Source: JACDHG01 sp963815295 (GTDB lineage: Bacteria > Actinomycetota > Actinomycetes > Propionibacteriales > Nocardioidaceae). Taken from it: 64,000 bases of DNA. Position numbers and translations under genes: made by a program. The notes beneath the pieces were generated by a model. It made no database searches. It had not been told where the DNA came from and saw only the letters and a list, made by a program, of their open reading frames with translations. Shown one piece after another: positions 25,394 to 34,453 of the stretch; position 1 is the stretch's first letter; every line of letters starts with the position of its first letter. Where the stretch lies: NCBI GenBank assembly GCA_963815295.1, contig CAWFFZ010000008.1, positions 1,612,001-1,676,000 on the forward strand, written 5' to 3'.

Positions 25394-26803
25394 GTGAGGA
25401 CAACAGCGTCGATCCTGCACCTGGATCTCGATGCGTTCTTCGCGGCAGTGGAGCAGCGAGACAAGCCGTCACTGCGTGGGAAGGCGGTGATCGTCGGGGG
25501 GACCGGCGGCCGCGGAGTCGTCGCCACGGCGTCGTACGAAGCGCGGGTGTTCGGCGTGCGCTCTGCCATGTCGACGGCGGAGGCGAGATCGCGCTGCCCC
25601 CACGGTGCGTTCCTCAGCGGCCGTTTCGACGCCTACCAACAGGCCAGCCGCGCGGTCATGCGTGAGCTGCGAGCGATCTCGCCGCTGGTGGAGCCGCTGT
25701 CGCTCGACGAGGCGTACGTCGATCTGGCGGCCCCGGGGCTCGACCTCGACCTCTCCGAGGCCGGAGTCGCCGCGACGGCGGCACGGCTCAAGCATGCTGT
25801 CTACGAGGTGACCGGCGGTCTCACGGCTTCGGTGGGACTCGGCACATCGAAACTGATCGCGAAGATCGCGAGCGAGCTGGACAAGCCCGACGGCACAGTG
25901 GTCGTACCGCCCGGCAGTGAGCTCCAACTGCTGTCCACGATGCAAGTGGCCGTGATTCCCGGGGTCGGACCGGCGACGGCTGAGCGGCTGCGGCAGATCG
26001 GGATCCAGACGGTCGAGCAGCTCCACCATGTCAGCGCCGAAGAGCTTGTCCGGGTGCTGGGCCAGGCGCATGGCACTGCGCTGTACGAGCTGTCGCGCGC
26101 CCGAGACGACCGGGTCGTGGTCGCATCCCGTGCCACGAAGTCGATCTCCGTCGAGGACACGTTCGAGACCGACCTCGTCGACCCCGTGCTGCTCGCCGCG
26201 ATCGTCGACCGGCACGCGCGGTCCGTGTGCGAACGGCTCACGAAGGCACGACTGTCGGGCCGGACCGTGACCTTGAAGGTACGACGGCACGACTTCTCGA
26301 CCCTGACCCGCTCGGCGACGCTGCCCGGCCCCACCGACCGGCCCGCCCTCGTGAGCCGGATGGCGCGCGCGCTGCTCGACGAGCTCGACACGTCGGCGGG
26401 CGTGCGGCTGCTGGGAGTCGGCGTCTCCGGCCTCGCGGACTGGATTCAGGACGACCTGTTCGCCGAGGAGGAGGACGCCTCCGACGTACCCCTGATCTCC
26501 GAGGCGACCGCAGAGGCAGGCGTGCGGCCACGTCACGGCCGCGGCTGGGCCCCGGGGATGGATGTCGAGCACCGCGAGCACGGACCCGGCTGGGTGTGGG
26601 GTTCCGGCCTCGGCAGGGTGACGGTGCGCTTCGAGACGGCAGAGACACCGCCTGGACCGGTGCGGACGTTTGCCGCCGACGACCCCGACCTGACCCGGCG
26701 GCCGGTCACGATCGACGAGGAGGACGAGCCGGAGAACGACGAAAGCGCACCTGCGCCCCCGGCCGAAGCTGCGCACACAGCGCCAGCGCCGGAGGGTCGA
26801 TGA
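25394..26803 (+). CDS. dinB: DNA polymerase IV (Y-family)
   Basis: A 469-residue translesion polymerase. Catalytic carboxylates are visible: 'ILHLDLDAFFAAVEQRD' near residue 7 and 'PLSLDEAYVDL' near residue 100. 'ATASYEARVFGVRSAM' is the dNTP-contact segment, 'IPGVGPATAERLRQIGI' the thumb HhH. A C-terminal tail of about 70 residues ('GWAPGMDVEHREHGPGWVWG') goes beyond the core. The GTG at 25394 is where homology begins; the ribosome site is weak. No SOS box was seen upstream. The last 98 bases overlap the convergent pxpC gene. Confidence 0.93.
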   Translation: MRTTASILHLDLDAFFAAVEQRDKPSLRGKAVIVGGTGGRGVVATASYEARVFGVRSAMSTAEARSRCPHGAFLSGRFDAYQQASRAVMRELRAISPLVEPLSLDEAYVDLAAPGLDLDLSEAGVAATAARLKHAVYEVTGGLTASVGLGTSKLIAKIASELDKPDGTVVVPPGSELQLLSTMQVAVIPGVGPATAERLRQIGIQTVEQLHHVSAEELVRVLGQAHGTALYELSRARDDRVVVASRATKSISVEDTFETDLVDPVLLAAIVDRHARSVCERLTKARLSGRTVTLKVRRHDFSTLTRSATLPGPTDRPALVSRMARALLDELDTSAGVRLLGVGVSGLADWIQDDLFAEEEDASDVPLISEATAEAGVRPRHGRGWAPGMDVEHREHGPGWVWGSGLGRVTVRFETAETPPGPVRTFAADDPDLTRRPVTIDEEDEPENDESAPAPPAEAAHTAPAPEGR

Positions 26804-27593
26804 CTCCGACGACGGGATAGCCGCCCGTGACCGGGTGGTCCGCGAGAAAGACCAGCGGCTGACCGCTCGACGGCACCTGCACCGCTCCGTTGACAACCCC
26901 CTCACTCGGTAGCTCGTGGTCGACCCGACGCTCCAGTCGCCCCTGTGCACCCCCGTCGAGGCGGAGGCCGGTGCGGTTGGACTCGGGCGAGACGACGTAC
27001 TCGGTCTCCAGCAGCCGCTCGAGCGCGGTCGACGTGAACCAGTCGTCGCGGGGCCCGAACGCCAGGTCGAGCCACGACACGCCCTGGAGCGGCGATGCCC
27101 CTGGTATGGCGTCCGCAGGGGTGCCCGGCGCCGGCAGCTCGCCAAGCGGAAGCGTGTCTCCCTCGGCGACCGCTGGCGGCCCCAGGCCGCTGAACGTGTC
27201 GGTCGCCCGGCTTTGGAGCACAGGCTCCACCGTGATGCCGCCGGCGAAGGCCAGCCAGGAACGCAAGCCATCAGGCGAGGTGCCGACCTCGATCCGGTCG
27301 CCGGCACGGACGGACACCGCCTCGCCCCAGGCCATCGCGCGGCCACCGACCAGCAGCGGCAGCTGCGCCCCGACCAGGGCGATTCGCGTCGAGCCCGCCG
27401 CCACCAGGCGCACTCCCCCAAGCAACACCTCCAGCCCGGCCGCGCCCTCCTCGTTACCGACGAGGCGGTTGCCCAGCGCCAACGCCCTGCGGTCGAGCGC
27501 ACCCGACGGGGGAACGCCGAGGTGGGCTGACCCTGCCCGCCCCTGGTCCTGGATGAGGAGCTGTGGTCCGGTCGCCTCGACGCGGAGGCTCAC
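26706..27593 (-). CDS. pxpC: 5-oxoprolinase subunit PxpC (KipA-like)
   Basis: A 295-residue cyclophilin-like-fold protein, the biotin-dependent carboxyltransferase/KipA family. Typical segments: 'IQDQGRAGSAHLGVPPSGAL' at the N-terminus, 'AWGEAVSVRAGDRIEVG', 'ETEYVVSPESNRTGLRLDG' and 'VQVPSSGQPLVFLADHPVTG'. With PxpA and PxpB it hydrolyses 5-oxoproline to glutamate with ATP. Its GTG overlaps the pxpB stop as GTGA. The 3' end runs 98 bases into the convergent dinB gene, and the last ~15 residues ('SPARPPRRS') look non-conserved. Confidence 0.9.
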   Translation of the reverse strand: MSLRVEATGPQLLIQDQGRAGSAHLGVPPSGALDRRALALGNRLVGNEEGAAGLEVLLGGVRLVAAGSTRIALVGAQLPLLVGGRAMAWGEAVSVRAGDRIEVGTSPDGLRSWLAFAGGITVEPVLQSRATDTFSGLGPPAVAEGDTLPLGELPAPGTPADAIPGASPLQGVSWLDLAFGPRDDWFTSTALERLLETEYVVSPESNRTGLRLDGGAQGRLERRVDHELPSEGVVNGAVQVPSSGQPLVFLADHPVTGGYPVVGVIDPPALALCAQLRPGAQVRFRRSPARPPRRS

Positions 27594-28225
27594 TTCGCCT
27601 GCTCGAAGCGGACGCGGTCTCCAGGGCTCAGGAGGGCCGGCTCAGCGCGCGTGGGATCGAACATGACCTCCTGGGTCGTCCCGATCAGCTGCCAGCCCCC
27701 AGGCATCGCTCGCGGGTAGACGCCGCAATACGCACCCGCCAGCGCGACCGACCCGGCGGCGACCGAGGTGCGCGGGTCGTCACGGCGCGGGACCGCCGGC
27801 AGCGCCGGGTCGCTGGTGCAGTAAGCAAAGCCTGGCGCGAACCCGCAGAACGCCACCGTGAACGACGTCTCCTGGTGCCGGCGCACCACGTCGTCTGGGG
27901 CGCACTCCCACGCCTCGGCGACCACCGCCAGGTCCGGGCCGTCGTAGTCGACAGTCAAGACGACGTCCTTTCCCGCGGGTGCCTCAGCGTCGCCCGCTTG
28001 GCCGTCGAGACCGCCCGCGATGGCGGCTCTCCAGGCGCCGATGTCGTCGATGCCGTCAACCAACACCGTCCTGGCGCCGGGCACGACATCAGCGGGAGGT
28101 GTCAGCCGGGCGACACCGGCAAGCCCGCGGATCACCGCGTATGCCGCTCGCACCTGTCGATCGTCGGCCACTTCGACAAGCAGCGCACGCCGCCCGGCGG
28201 GCAGGATGCGCACCGGGCTGCTCAT
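27590..28225 (-). CDS. pxpB: 5-oxoprolinase subunit PxpB (KipI-like)
   Basis: A 211-residue allophanate hydrolase subunit 1/KipI family protein. Hallmarks are 'VVLTVDYDGPDLAVVAE', 'VVRRHQETSFTVAFCGFAPG' and 'YPRAMPGGWQLIGTT'. It forms the PxpBC complex that with PxpA cleaves 5-oxoproline (pyroglutamate), a damage product of glutamate and glutamine. It starts 10 bases after the pxpA stop and overlaps pxpC, so all three form one operon. Confidence 0.92.
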   Translation of the reverse strand: MSSPVRILPAGRRALLVEVADDRQVRAAYAVIRGLAGVARLTPPADVVPGARTVLVDGIDDIGAWRAAIAGGLDGQAGDAEAPAGKDVVLTVDYDGPDLAVVAEAWECAPDDVVRRHQETSFTVAFCGFAPGFAYCTSDPALPAVPRRDDPRTSVAAGSVALAGAYCGVYPRAMPGGWQLIGTTQEVMFDPTRAEPALLSPGDRVRFEQAK

Positions 28226-28235
28226 GGCTCCACCC

Positions 28236-28964
28236 TCACGGATGCGGCCTGGACTCGTCGAGCACCGTCCGGACCGACCTCGCCAGCGCCAACGCTCCCG
28301 GTGTGTCGCCATGGACGCAGATCGAGTCGGCTTCGACGTCGAGCGGCGAGCCGTCGATGGTGATCACGCTGCCGTCGTCGACGAAGCGGCGGACCCGGGC
28401 TGTCACCTGAGCGGGGTCGTCGACGACGGCGCCGGCGACGGTGCGGGGTACGAGCTGGCCTCGAGCGTCATACGCGCGGTCGGCGAAGAACTCGCGGCGG
28501 CAGGCAACGCCCGCGTCGGACGCCAGCCGGAGCGCGACCGAGCCCGGCAGACACAGGAGCGGCAGACTTGCCCGCCGGCACACGTCGGCGACCACCGCTG
28601 CCTGCTGCTCGTCCCAGACGACGCGGTTGTAGAGCGCGCCGTGCGGCTTCAGGTAGCCGACGCCGGTGCCGACCTCAGCGGCGATGGCCGTCAGTGTCGC
28701 CACTTGCTCGTCGAGGTCGGCCCGCAGGGTCTCGCTGTCGACGTCGAGGTCCCGGCGCCCGAAGTGCTCCCTGTCGCGGTAGGACACCTGCGCCCCCACA
28801 TCGACGCCGTGCTTGACCGCGAGGCGGCAGACCTCGCGCATCATGGCGGCGTCACCTGCGTGGAAACCGCAGGCGACGTTGGCCTGGGTGACGACCTGCA
28901 TCAGCTCGGCGTCGTACGGGAAGCCCTCCGCAACGTCGGCGTTCAGGTCGTACCAGGTGCGCAT
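28236..28964 (-). CDS. pxpA: 5-oxoprolinase subunit PxpA (LamB/YcsF)
   Basis: A 242-residue LamB/YcsF protein. It starts 'YDLNADVAEGFPYDAELM' and has 'VTQANVACGFHAGDAAMM', 'GVDVGAQVSYRDREHFGRR', 'GVGYLKPHGALYNRV' and 'SICVHGDTPGALALAR', covering the family signature. First gene of pxpABC. The ATG at 28964 is chosen because the family motif begins five residues later; the frame stays open upstream into a non-conserved stretch. Confidence 0.92.
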   Translation of the reverse strand: MRTWYDLNADVAEGFPYDAELMQVVTQANVACGFHAGDAAMMREVCRLAVKHGVDVGAQVSYRDREHFGRRDLDVDSETLRADLDEQVATLTAIAAEVGTGVGYLKPHGALYNRVVWDEQQAAVVADVCRRASLPLLCLPGSVALRLASDAGVACRREFFADRAYDARGQLVPRTVAGAVVDDPAQVTARVRRFVDDGSVITIDGSPLDVEADSICVHGDTPGALALARSVRTVLDESRPHP

Positions 28965-29083
28965 CACCCCATTCTGGCCCGCAGAAGTCCCAAAGTGTTT
29001 GACAGTGTGGGGCAGGCTGTCAGAAGCCTCGACGAATGCCGAGATCTGGGTGGAGCGGGAGGTCTGGGAGGAAGTGCCACCAG

Positions 29084-30328
29084 ATGAGACTGCCTGACGC
29101 ACTCTCGCCGCTGCGAGACGCACGATTCGCCTGGTACTACTCCGGGCGGTTCATCTCGACGATGGGGTCGGTCATCGCCCCGGTTGCGCTGGTCTTCGCC
29201 GTCCTCGAGATCAGCGACTCGGCGACGGACCTCGGCATCGTGCTCGCTGCCGAGTCGATCCCGCTCGTCCTCTTCCTGCTCGTCGGTGGCGTGATCGCCG
29301 ATCGCATGTCGAGGACGGTCGTGATGCAGCTGTCCCACCTCCTGTCCGCGGCGACCCAAGGCACCGTGGCGGTGCTCCTCCTGACGGGTGTCGCGGAGAT
29401 CTGGATGATCGTCATCCTGGCCGGCCTCAACGGCACGGTCCTGGCGTTCACCTTCCCGGCGATGCAAGGCGTTGTCCCGCAGGTCGTCCCGAGGAGCCAC
29501 ATCCAGCAGGCCAACGCCATGCTCGCGTTCTCCAGGAACGGGCTCGCCATGATCGGGCCGGCCATCGGCACCATGCTCGTCGTCACCATCGGGCCCGGTT
29601 GGGCCGTTCTCGTCGACGCCTGCACGTGGCTGGTGGCGGCGGCCTTCATGGCGCAGGTCAAGCTGCCCCCCGCGCTGGCGAGAAGTCCGATCGAAGCGCC
29701 TTCGATGTGGAGCGACCTGCGCGACGGTTGGTCGGCCTTCACGTCACTCACCTGGGTCTGGGTGGTCGTGGTGGCGTTCACGTTTCTCAACGCCATCCAT
29801 GCCGGGGCATGGCTCACCTTGGGGCCGGTGATCGCGAAGGACACGATCGGGATCAAGCCCTGGGGGTGGGTCCTCGGAGCCGAGGCTGCAGGTCTGCTGG
29901 TCATGACGGTCATCATGATGAGATGGCGGCTCCGCTACCCGGTGCGAGCAGGAATGCTCGGTATCACCGCCCTCGGCGCACCGATCTTCGTGCTGGGTGC
30001 GCATCCGACGGTGCTGCTGCTCGTGGTGCTGGCATTCGTCGGCGGGCTCGGGATCGAGATGTTCTCCATCGGCTGGCAGACGGCATACCACCATCACGTC
30101 CCGAACGAGTTGCTGTCGCGCGTGGCGTCGTACGACGCGCTCGGCTCCTTCGTCGCGATGCCGATCGGCTATCTGACCTTCGGTCCGCTCGCGGCGGTAT
30201 TCGGCGCGCAGGACGTGCTCGTCGTCGCCGCGATCCTGTACGTCGCAATCGCCTTGGTCACGCTGCTGTCCGAGTCTGTCCGAAACCTTCCGGCGCTCGA
30301 CCACGTCCCTGAACCCGTCTCTTCCTGA
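29084..30328 (+). CDS. MFS exporter (EntS/MFS_3-like)
   Basis: A 414-residue twelve-helix major facilitator of the enterobactin-exporter-like group. 'FAWYYSGRFISTMGSVIAPV' opens the first helix; motif A is 'GGVIADRMSRTVVMQLSH'; 'QGVVPQVVPRSHIQQANA' and 'HHHVPNELLSRVASYDALGS' are the usual 'R-x-x-A-N-A'-type loops. The substrate is unknown. GGAGGAAG lies 13 bases before the ATG. Divergent from pxpABC with a 119-bp gap; nothing links it to 5-oxoproline. Confidence 0.85.
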   Translation: MRLPDALSPLRDARFAWYYSGRFISTMGSVIAPVALVFAVLEISDSATDLGIVLAAESIPLVLFLLVGGVIADRMSRTVVMQLSHLLSAATQGTVAVLLLTGVAEIWMIVILAGLNGTVLAFTFPAMQGVVPQVVPRSHIQQANAMLAFSRNGLAMIGPAIGTMLVVTIGPGWAVLVDACTWLVAAAFMAQVKLPPALARSPIEAPSMWSDLRDGWSAFTSLTWVWVVVVAFTFLNAIHAGAWLTLGPVIAKDTIGIKPWGWVLGAEAAGLLVMTVIMMRWRLRYPVRAGMLGITALGAPIFVLGAHPTVLLLVVLAFVGGLGIEMFSIGWQTAYHHHVPNELLSRVASYDALGSFVAMPIGYLTFGPLAAVFGAQDVLVVAAILYVAIALVTLLSESVRNLPALDHVPEPVSS

Positions 30329-30404
30329 ATCGACGCGACCACCAGCGCCCAGCCGCCGCGAAATCCAGTCGGCCGAGTCGGGGGTAGAGGGATAGGGTCG
30401 CGGC

Positions 30405-32612
30405 GTGACCGACACCAGTAGCCAGCAGAGCACCTCCACCGACACCACCGCCGTGCCAGTGTCGTCCGAGCACGTCGATGTCGCCGCCTCAGTCGAACCA
30501 GTCGAGCCTCCGGTCGCCGACAAGCGGCCGGTCGAGCGCACCCACCACGGCGACACCCTTGTTGACGACTACGAATGGCTCCGCGACAAGGAAAGTCCCG
30601 ACACCGTCGCCTACCTCGAGGCGGAGAACGCCTACACCAAGGCAAAGACCGCGCACCTCGGCCCGTTGCGTGAGGCGATCTTCACCGAGATCAAGTCACG
30701 CACCCAGGAGACAGACCTGTCGGTGCCCAGCCGGACCGGCGACCACTGGTATTACCGGCGCACGCTCGAGGGCAAGCAGTACCCGTTGCTCTGCCGCACC
30801 AAGGCCGGCGACGACGAATGGACTCCCCCGACGTTGACACCCGGCACTGACGTGCCCGGAGAGGAGGTCCTCGTCGACTGCAACGAGCTCGCCAGCGACA
30901 GTGCCTACTTCTCCCTCGGCGCGTTCACCGTCACGATCGACGGCACCCTGCTGGCGTACTCGACAGACATGGTCGGCGACGAGCGCTACACGGTGTTTTT
31001 CCAGGACCTGCGCACCGGTGAGCTGCTTCCCGACCAGATCGAGAACACTCTGCATGGCGCCACCTGGTCCGCGACCGGCAGCCACCTCTTCTACACGACC
31101 GTGAACGACGCCTGGCGGCCGTTCAAGGTGTGGCGGCACACGCTCGGCACCGACACCTCAGACGACGTACTCGTGCATCACGAGGCCGATGACCGCTACA
31201 TGACGGGCATTAGCCGCACAACGTCTGACCGCTTCCTCATCATCACCTCGGAGTCGAAGATCACGTCCGAGCAGCGACTCCTCGATGCCAGCGACCCGAC
31301 CGGCGAGTTCCGCGTCGTCATCCCCCGCGTCGACGGCGTCGAGTACTCGGTCGACCATGCCGTCGTCGGGGGCGAGGATCGGCTGCTTGTCCTCCACAAC
31401 CGCGAGGCGATCAACTTCACGCTGGGCTCCGGGCCTGTCGATCTGTCCTCTCTTGACCAGCTGGACTCCGTGATCGCACCAAGCGACAAGGTGCGGCTCA
31501 ACGACATCGACGTCTCGGCGACCACGGTCGTGGTCAACCTGCGCGAGGGCAGCCTGGCGCAGGTCCGGGTGCTGCCGATCAGCGACGACGGTATCGGCGA
31601 AGGGTCCAACATCGCGTTCGACGAGGAGCTGTTCGAGGCGATTGGCGCCGGGTTCTCCGACTGGCGGCAGCCGTTCGTCCGGGTCAGCTACAGCTCGTGG
31701 GTGACGCCGGCGACGGTCTACGAGTTCGACCCTGCGACCGGCGAGCTCCATCTACGCAAGCAGCAGCCAGTTCTCGGTGGCTACGACCCCACTGACTACA
31801 TCCAGACCCGCGAGTGGGTCACCGCCCGCGACGGCGCACAGATCCCCATCTCGATCGTGCGACACAAGGACGTCGAGGCCCGCAGCGCTGCTCCGCTGGT
31901 GTTGTACGGCTACGGCTCCTACGAGATCTGCTACGACCCGTTCATGAGCATCGCCCGGCTGTCGCTGCTCGACCGCGGGATGGTCTACGTCCTCGCCCAC
32001 ATTCGCGGTGGCGGAGAGATGGGCCGGCTCTGGTACGAGCACGGCAAGCTGCTGGAGAAGAAGAACACGTTCACCGATTACGTCGACGTGGCCGACCACC
32101 TGGTCGACACCGGCTGGACCACGACGCCGCAGCTCGTCGGGCTCGGTGGCAGCGCCGGTGGTCTGCTCATCGGGGTGGTCGCCAACCTCGCGCCCGAGCG
32201 ATTCGGAGGACTCGTGGCGCAGGTGCCGTTCGTCGATGCGCTCACCACGATCCTCAACCCGGAGCTGCCTCTGACTGTCTTCGAGTGGGACGAGTGGGGC
32301 GACCCGCTGCACAACCCCGAGGTCTACGCGTACATGAAGTCCTACACGCCGTACGAGAACATCAAAGCCAGGCCGTATCCGGCCATCTACGCGCTGACGT
32401 CGATCAACGACACCCGGGTCTACTACGTCGAGCCAGCCAAGTGGATCGCCAAGCTCCGCGACACCCTGCCCGACCACAGCAACGTGATCTTCAAGTGTGA
32501 GATGTCCGCAGGACACGGCGGCGCGAGCGGGCGCTACGACGCGTGGCGCGAGACGGCCGACTACTTCGCGTGGATCGTGGACACGGCCGGCGCGACGGCC
32601 ACGCCGCGTTGA
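30405..32612 (+). CDS. ptrB: Oligopeptidase B (S9A prolyl oligopeptidase family)
   Basis: A 735-residue cytosolic serine peptidase that cuts short peptides after Arg or Lys. An acidic N-terminal tail of about 35 residues is followed by 'GDTLVDDYEWLRDKESPDTV' and a seven-bladed propeller. The alpha/beta-hydrolase triad is Ser583 ('GLGGSAGGLL'), Asp669 ('TSINDTRV') and His704 ('SAGHGGASGRYD'). 'YGYGSYEICYDPFMSIARLS' is family-typical. GTG start. No leader peptide. Confidence 0.93.
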   Translation: MTDTSSQQSTSTDTTAVPVSSEHVDVAASVEPVEPPVADKRPVERTHHGDTLVDDYEWLRDKESPDTVAYLEAENAYTKAKTAHLGPLREAIFTEIKSRTQETDLSVPSRTGDHWYYRRTLEGKQYPLLCRTKAGDDEWTPPTLTPGTDVPGEEVLVDCNELASDSAYFSLGAFTVTIDGTLLAYSTDMVGDERYTVFFQDLRTGELLPDQIENTLHGATWSATGSHLFYTTVNDAWRPFKVWRHTLGTDTSDDVLVHHEADDRYMTGISRTTSDRFLIITSESKITSEQRLLDASDPTGEFRVVIPRVDGVEYSVDHAVVGGEDRLLVLHNREAINFTLGSGPVDLSSLDQLDSVIAPSDKVRLNDIDVSATTVVVNLREGSLAQVRVLPISDDGIGEGSNIAFDEELFEAIGAGFSDWRQPFVRVSYSSWVTPATVYEFDPATGELHLRKQQPVLGGYDPTDYIQTREWVTARDGAQIPISIVRHKDVEARSAAPLVLYGYGSYEICYDPFMSIARLSLLDRGMVYVLAHIRGGGEMGRLWYEHGKLLEKKNTFTDYVDVADHLVDTGWTTTPQLVGLGGSAGGLLIGVVANLAPERFGGLVAQVPFVDALTTILNPELPLTVFEWDEWGDPLHNPEVYAYMKSYTPYENIKARPYPAIYALTSINDTRVYYVEPAKWIAKLRDTLPDHSNVIFKCEMSAGHGGASGRYDAWRETADYFAWIVDTAGATATPR

Positions 32613-32834
32613 GGGTGCCGAGGCCGTTCCTGAGCGCCGGCTGAGGAGGCGTAAGAACTCCCTGAGAGGCGCAACTATCTGTCGGAGGTAGGGCGTTTAC
32701 TCATTACCGCTGCGGAGACGCGGCGGTGAGATGACGGCACCCCGCCGGAATCTCCAGGTCAGCCGGTGCGTTGTACGTGGTGTACGAGTCAACGACCTCG
32801 TGCGCAGTGAGCACACCGACAGAGAGGGACCCCT

Positions 32835-33800
32835 GTGGCAACTCGTCGTACTTCGACTCTCGAATCGCGCGATGGCGCCATCGAGGGCCGCGACAGCGTC
32901 GGGATGTATCTCGACGAGATCGCGCGTACGCCGCTGCTCGACGCGGCCACCGAAGTCGAGCTCTCGAAGGCGATCGAGGCAGGACTGCTCGCGCAGCATC
33001 TCCTCGACACGGGTCGCATCGCCCGCGCCAAGGGGGGTGCGCCCATGCGCGCCTCGCGTGAGGAGCTCGAATGGCTCGTCGAGGACGGTGAGCGTGCTGT
33101 GCAGCTGTTCATCCAGGCAAACCTGCGGTTGGTCGTTTCGATCGCACGCAAGTACGGGCGTTCGGCCATGCCGATGCTCGACCTGGTGCAGGAGGGCAAT
33201 ACCGGCCTGATCCGCGCAGTCGAGAAGTTCGACTACGCGAAGGGCTACAAGTTCTCGACCTACGCCACCTGGTGGGTGCGGCAGGCCATCACCCGTGGCA
33301 TCGCCCAGCAGGCGCGGGTCGTGCGACTGCCGGTCCACGTCGTCGAGGAGCTCAACCAGATCGGCTCGGCCAGGCGCACGCTCGAGCGTCAGCTGGGCCG
33401 TGACCCCGAGCCGGAGGAGATCGCCGTCGAGCTCGACATGTCGCTCGGAAGAGTTCTCGACCTGATGAACTGGGGTCGCGACCACGTCAGCCTCGACACC
33501 CCGGTAGACGACGACGGCGATACGTCCCTTGGCGACCTGGTCGCCCGCGAGACGACACCGGGCCCCGACTCTGCTTTCCTCGACGTGGAGTCGCGGCGGC
33601 GCCTCGACAAGCTCGTCGAGCTGCTCGACGAGCGCTCGGCCGACATTATCCGGTCGCGTTATGGCCTCGTCGACGGTCGGCAGGAGAAGCTCGCCGAGAT
33701 CGGTGCCCGTCACGGCGTGTCGGCTGAACGCGTGCGGCAGCTCGAGCGTGAGGCGCTCAGCCAGCTGCGCAAGCTCGCCGACCCTGACCTCGCGGCGTGA
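32835..33800 (+). CDS. sigB: RNA polymerase sigma factor, SigB/HrdD-like group 2
   Basis: A 321-residue sigma-70 factor without the long N-terminal tail of the primary one. Region 1.2 'GMYLDEIARTPLL', region 2 'LRLVVSIARKYGRSAMPML' and 'EKFDYAKGYKFSTYATWWVR', region 3 'VHVVEELNQIGSARRTLER', region 4 'LDERSADIIRSRYGLVDG' with 'KLAEIGARHGVSAERVRQL'. In actinobacteria such paralogues (SigB, HrdA/C/D) serve stress and stationary phase and read promoters like those of the primary factor. GTG start with GGGA upstream. No anti-sigma gene is adjacent. Confidence 0.92.
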   Translation: MATRRTSTLESRDGAIEGRDSVGMYLDEIARTPLLDAATEVELSKAIEAGLLAQHLLDTGRIARAKGGAPMRASREELEWLVEDGERAVQLFIQANLRLVVSIARKYGRSAMPMLDLVQEGNTGLIRAVEKFDYAKGYKFSTYATWWVRQAITRGIAQQARVVRLPVHVVEELNQIGSARRTLERQLGRDPEPEEIAVELDMSLGRVLDLMNWGRDHVSLDTPVDDDGDTSLGDLVARETTPGPDSAFLDVESRRRLDKLVELLDERSADIIRSRYGLVDGRQEKLAEIGARHGVSAERVRQLEREALSQLRKLADPDLAA

Positions 33801-33818
33801 CCGGTGTGGATGACCAAG

Positions 33819-34419
33819 CTAGGCGTGTGAGCGCCTGAGGAGCTCCTCCCAGAGCTCGTCGACAGCGGCTCGTAGCTGCCCGGGTGACCCGTCATTGACG
33901 ATGACATGGTCGGCGGCCGCGAGCCGCTTTCGCCTGTCTACCTGGGCATCGATTCGCTCCCGCGCCTCCGAAGGGCTCATCGCCCGATCCCGGCTGAGCC
34001 GCTGCACCTGCTGTTCGGTCGGGGCATCGACGACGATCACGACGTCGAACTTGTCGGCCTGGCCCGTCTCGACCAGCAGCGGTATGTCGTGCACCACTAC
34101 TGCGTCCTGGGCCGCCTCGGCTTCGATCTCCGCCGCCCTGGCACGCACGCGGGGATGGATGATCGACTCCAACCGGCTCCGCGCGGCCGGAGTCACCGAA
34201 GACACGTCGACCCATCGCTGGCCGGTCGAGCTCGCCTTCGGCGGTCAGCACGTCGCGTCCGAATTCGGCGACCACCTCGGCCAGGCCGGGTGTGCCACCG
34301 GCGACGACCTCACGAGCCAGGTTATCGGCGTCGACCACGACGGCGCCGTGGTCGCGCAGCAGTGCACTGACCGTCGACTTTCCGGCTGCGATTCCACCGG
34401 TGAGGCCCACACGCAGCAT
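33819..34419 (-). CDS. coaE: Dephospho-CoA kinase, interrupted by one frameshift
   Basis: Catalyses the last step of coenzyme A synthesis. The first part has P-loop 'GLTGGIAAGKSTVSALL' and 'VDADNLAREVVAGG'. The second part ('RLESIIHPRVRARAAEIEAE', 'VVHDIPLLVETG', 'VVIVVDAPTEQQVQRL') is in another frame. They join near 34191, where removing one base from GACTCCGG gives 'FGDPAARSRL', the expected sequence. Coenzyme A kinase is essential and normally single copy, so a sequencing error is more likely than a real loss. The order rpsA then coaE is conserved in actinobacteria; here an SGNH hydrolase lies between them. It is shorter than the mycobacterial enzyme, which has an extra GrpB-like domain. 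Confidence 0.88.
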
Positions 34420-34453
34420 GGCGTGAGCCTTTCACGGCCAGGTAGCCCGTGGC

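Noticed and set aside
25469..27502. 677-codon minus-strand frame across dinB and pxpC
   Set aside because: It overlaps two confident genes in other frames and its product is Arg/Gly-rich without domains.
28999..29004. TTGACA as a -35 box for the MFS exporter
   Set aside because: No acceptable -10 box follows at 16-19 bases.
33604..33630. CTCGACAAGCTCG in the second sigma gene as a third REP copy
   Set aside because: It encodes conserved region 4 sequence and lacks the flanking CAGA and CACC parts of the repeat.
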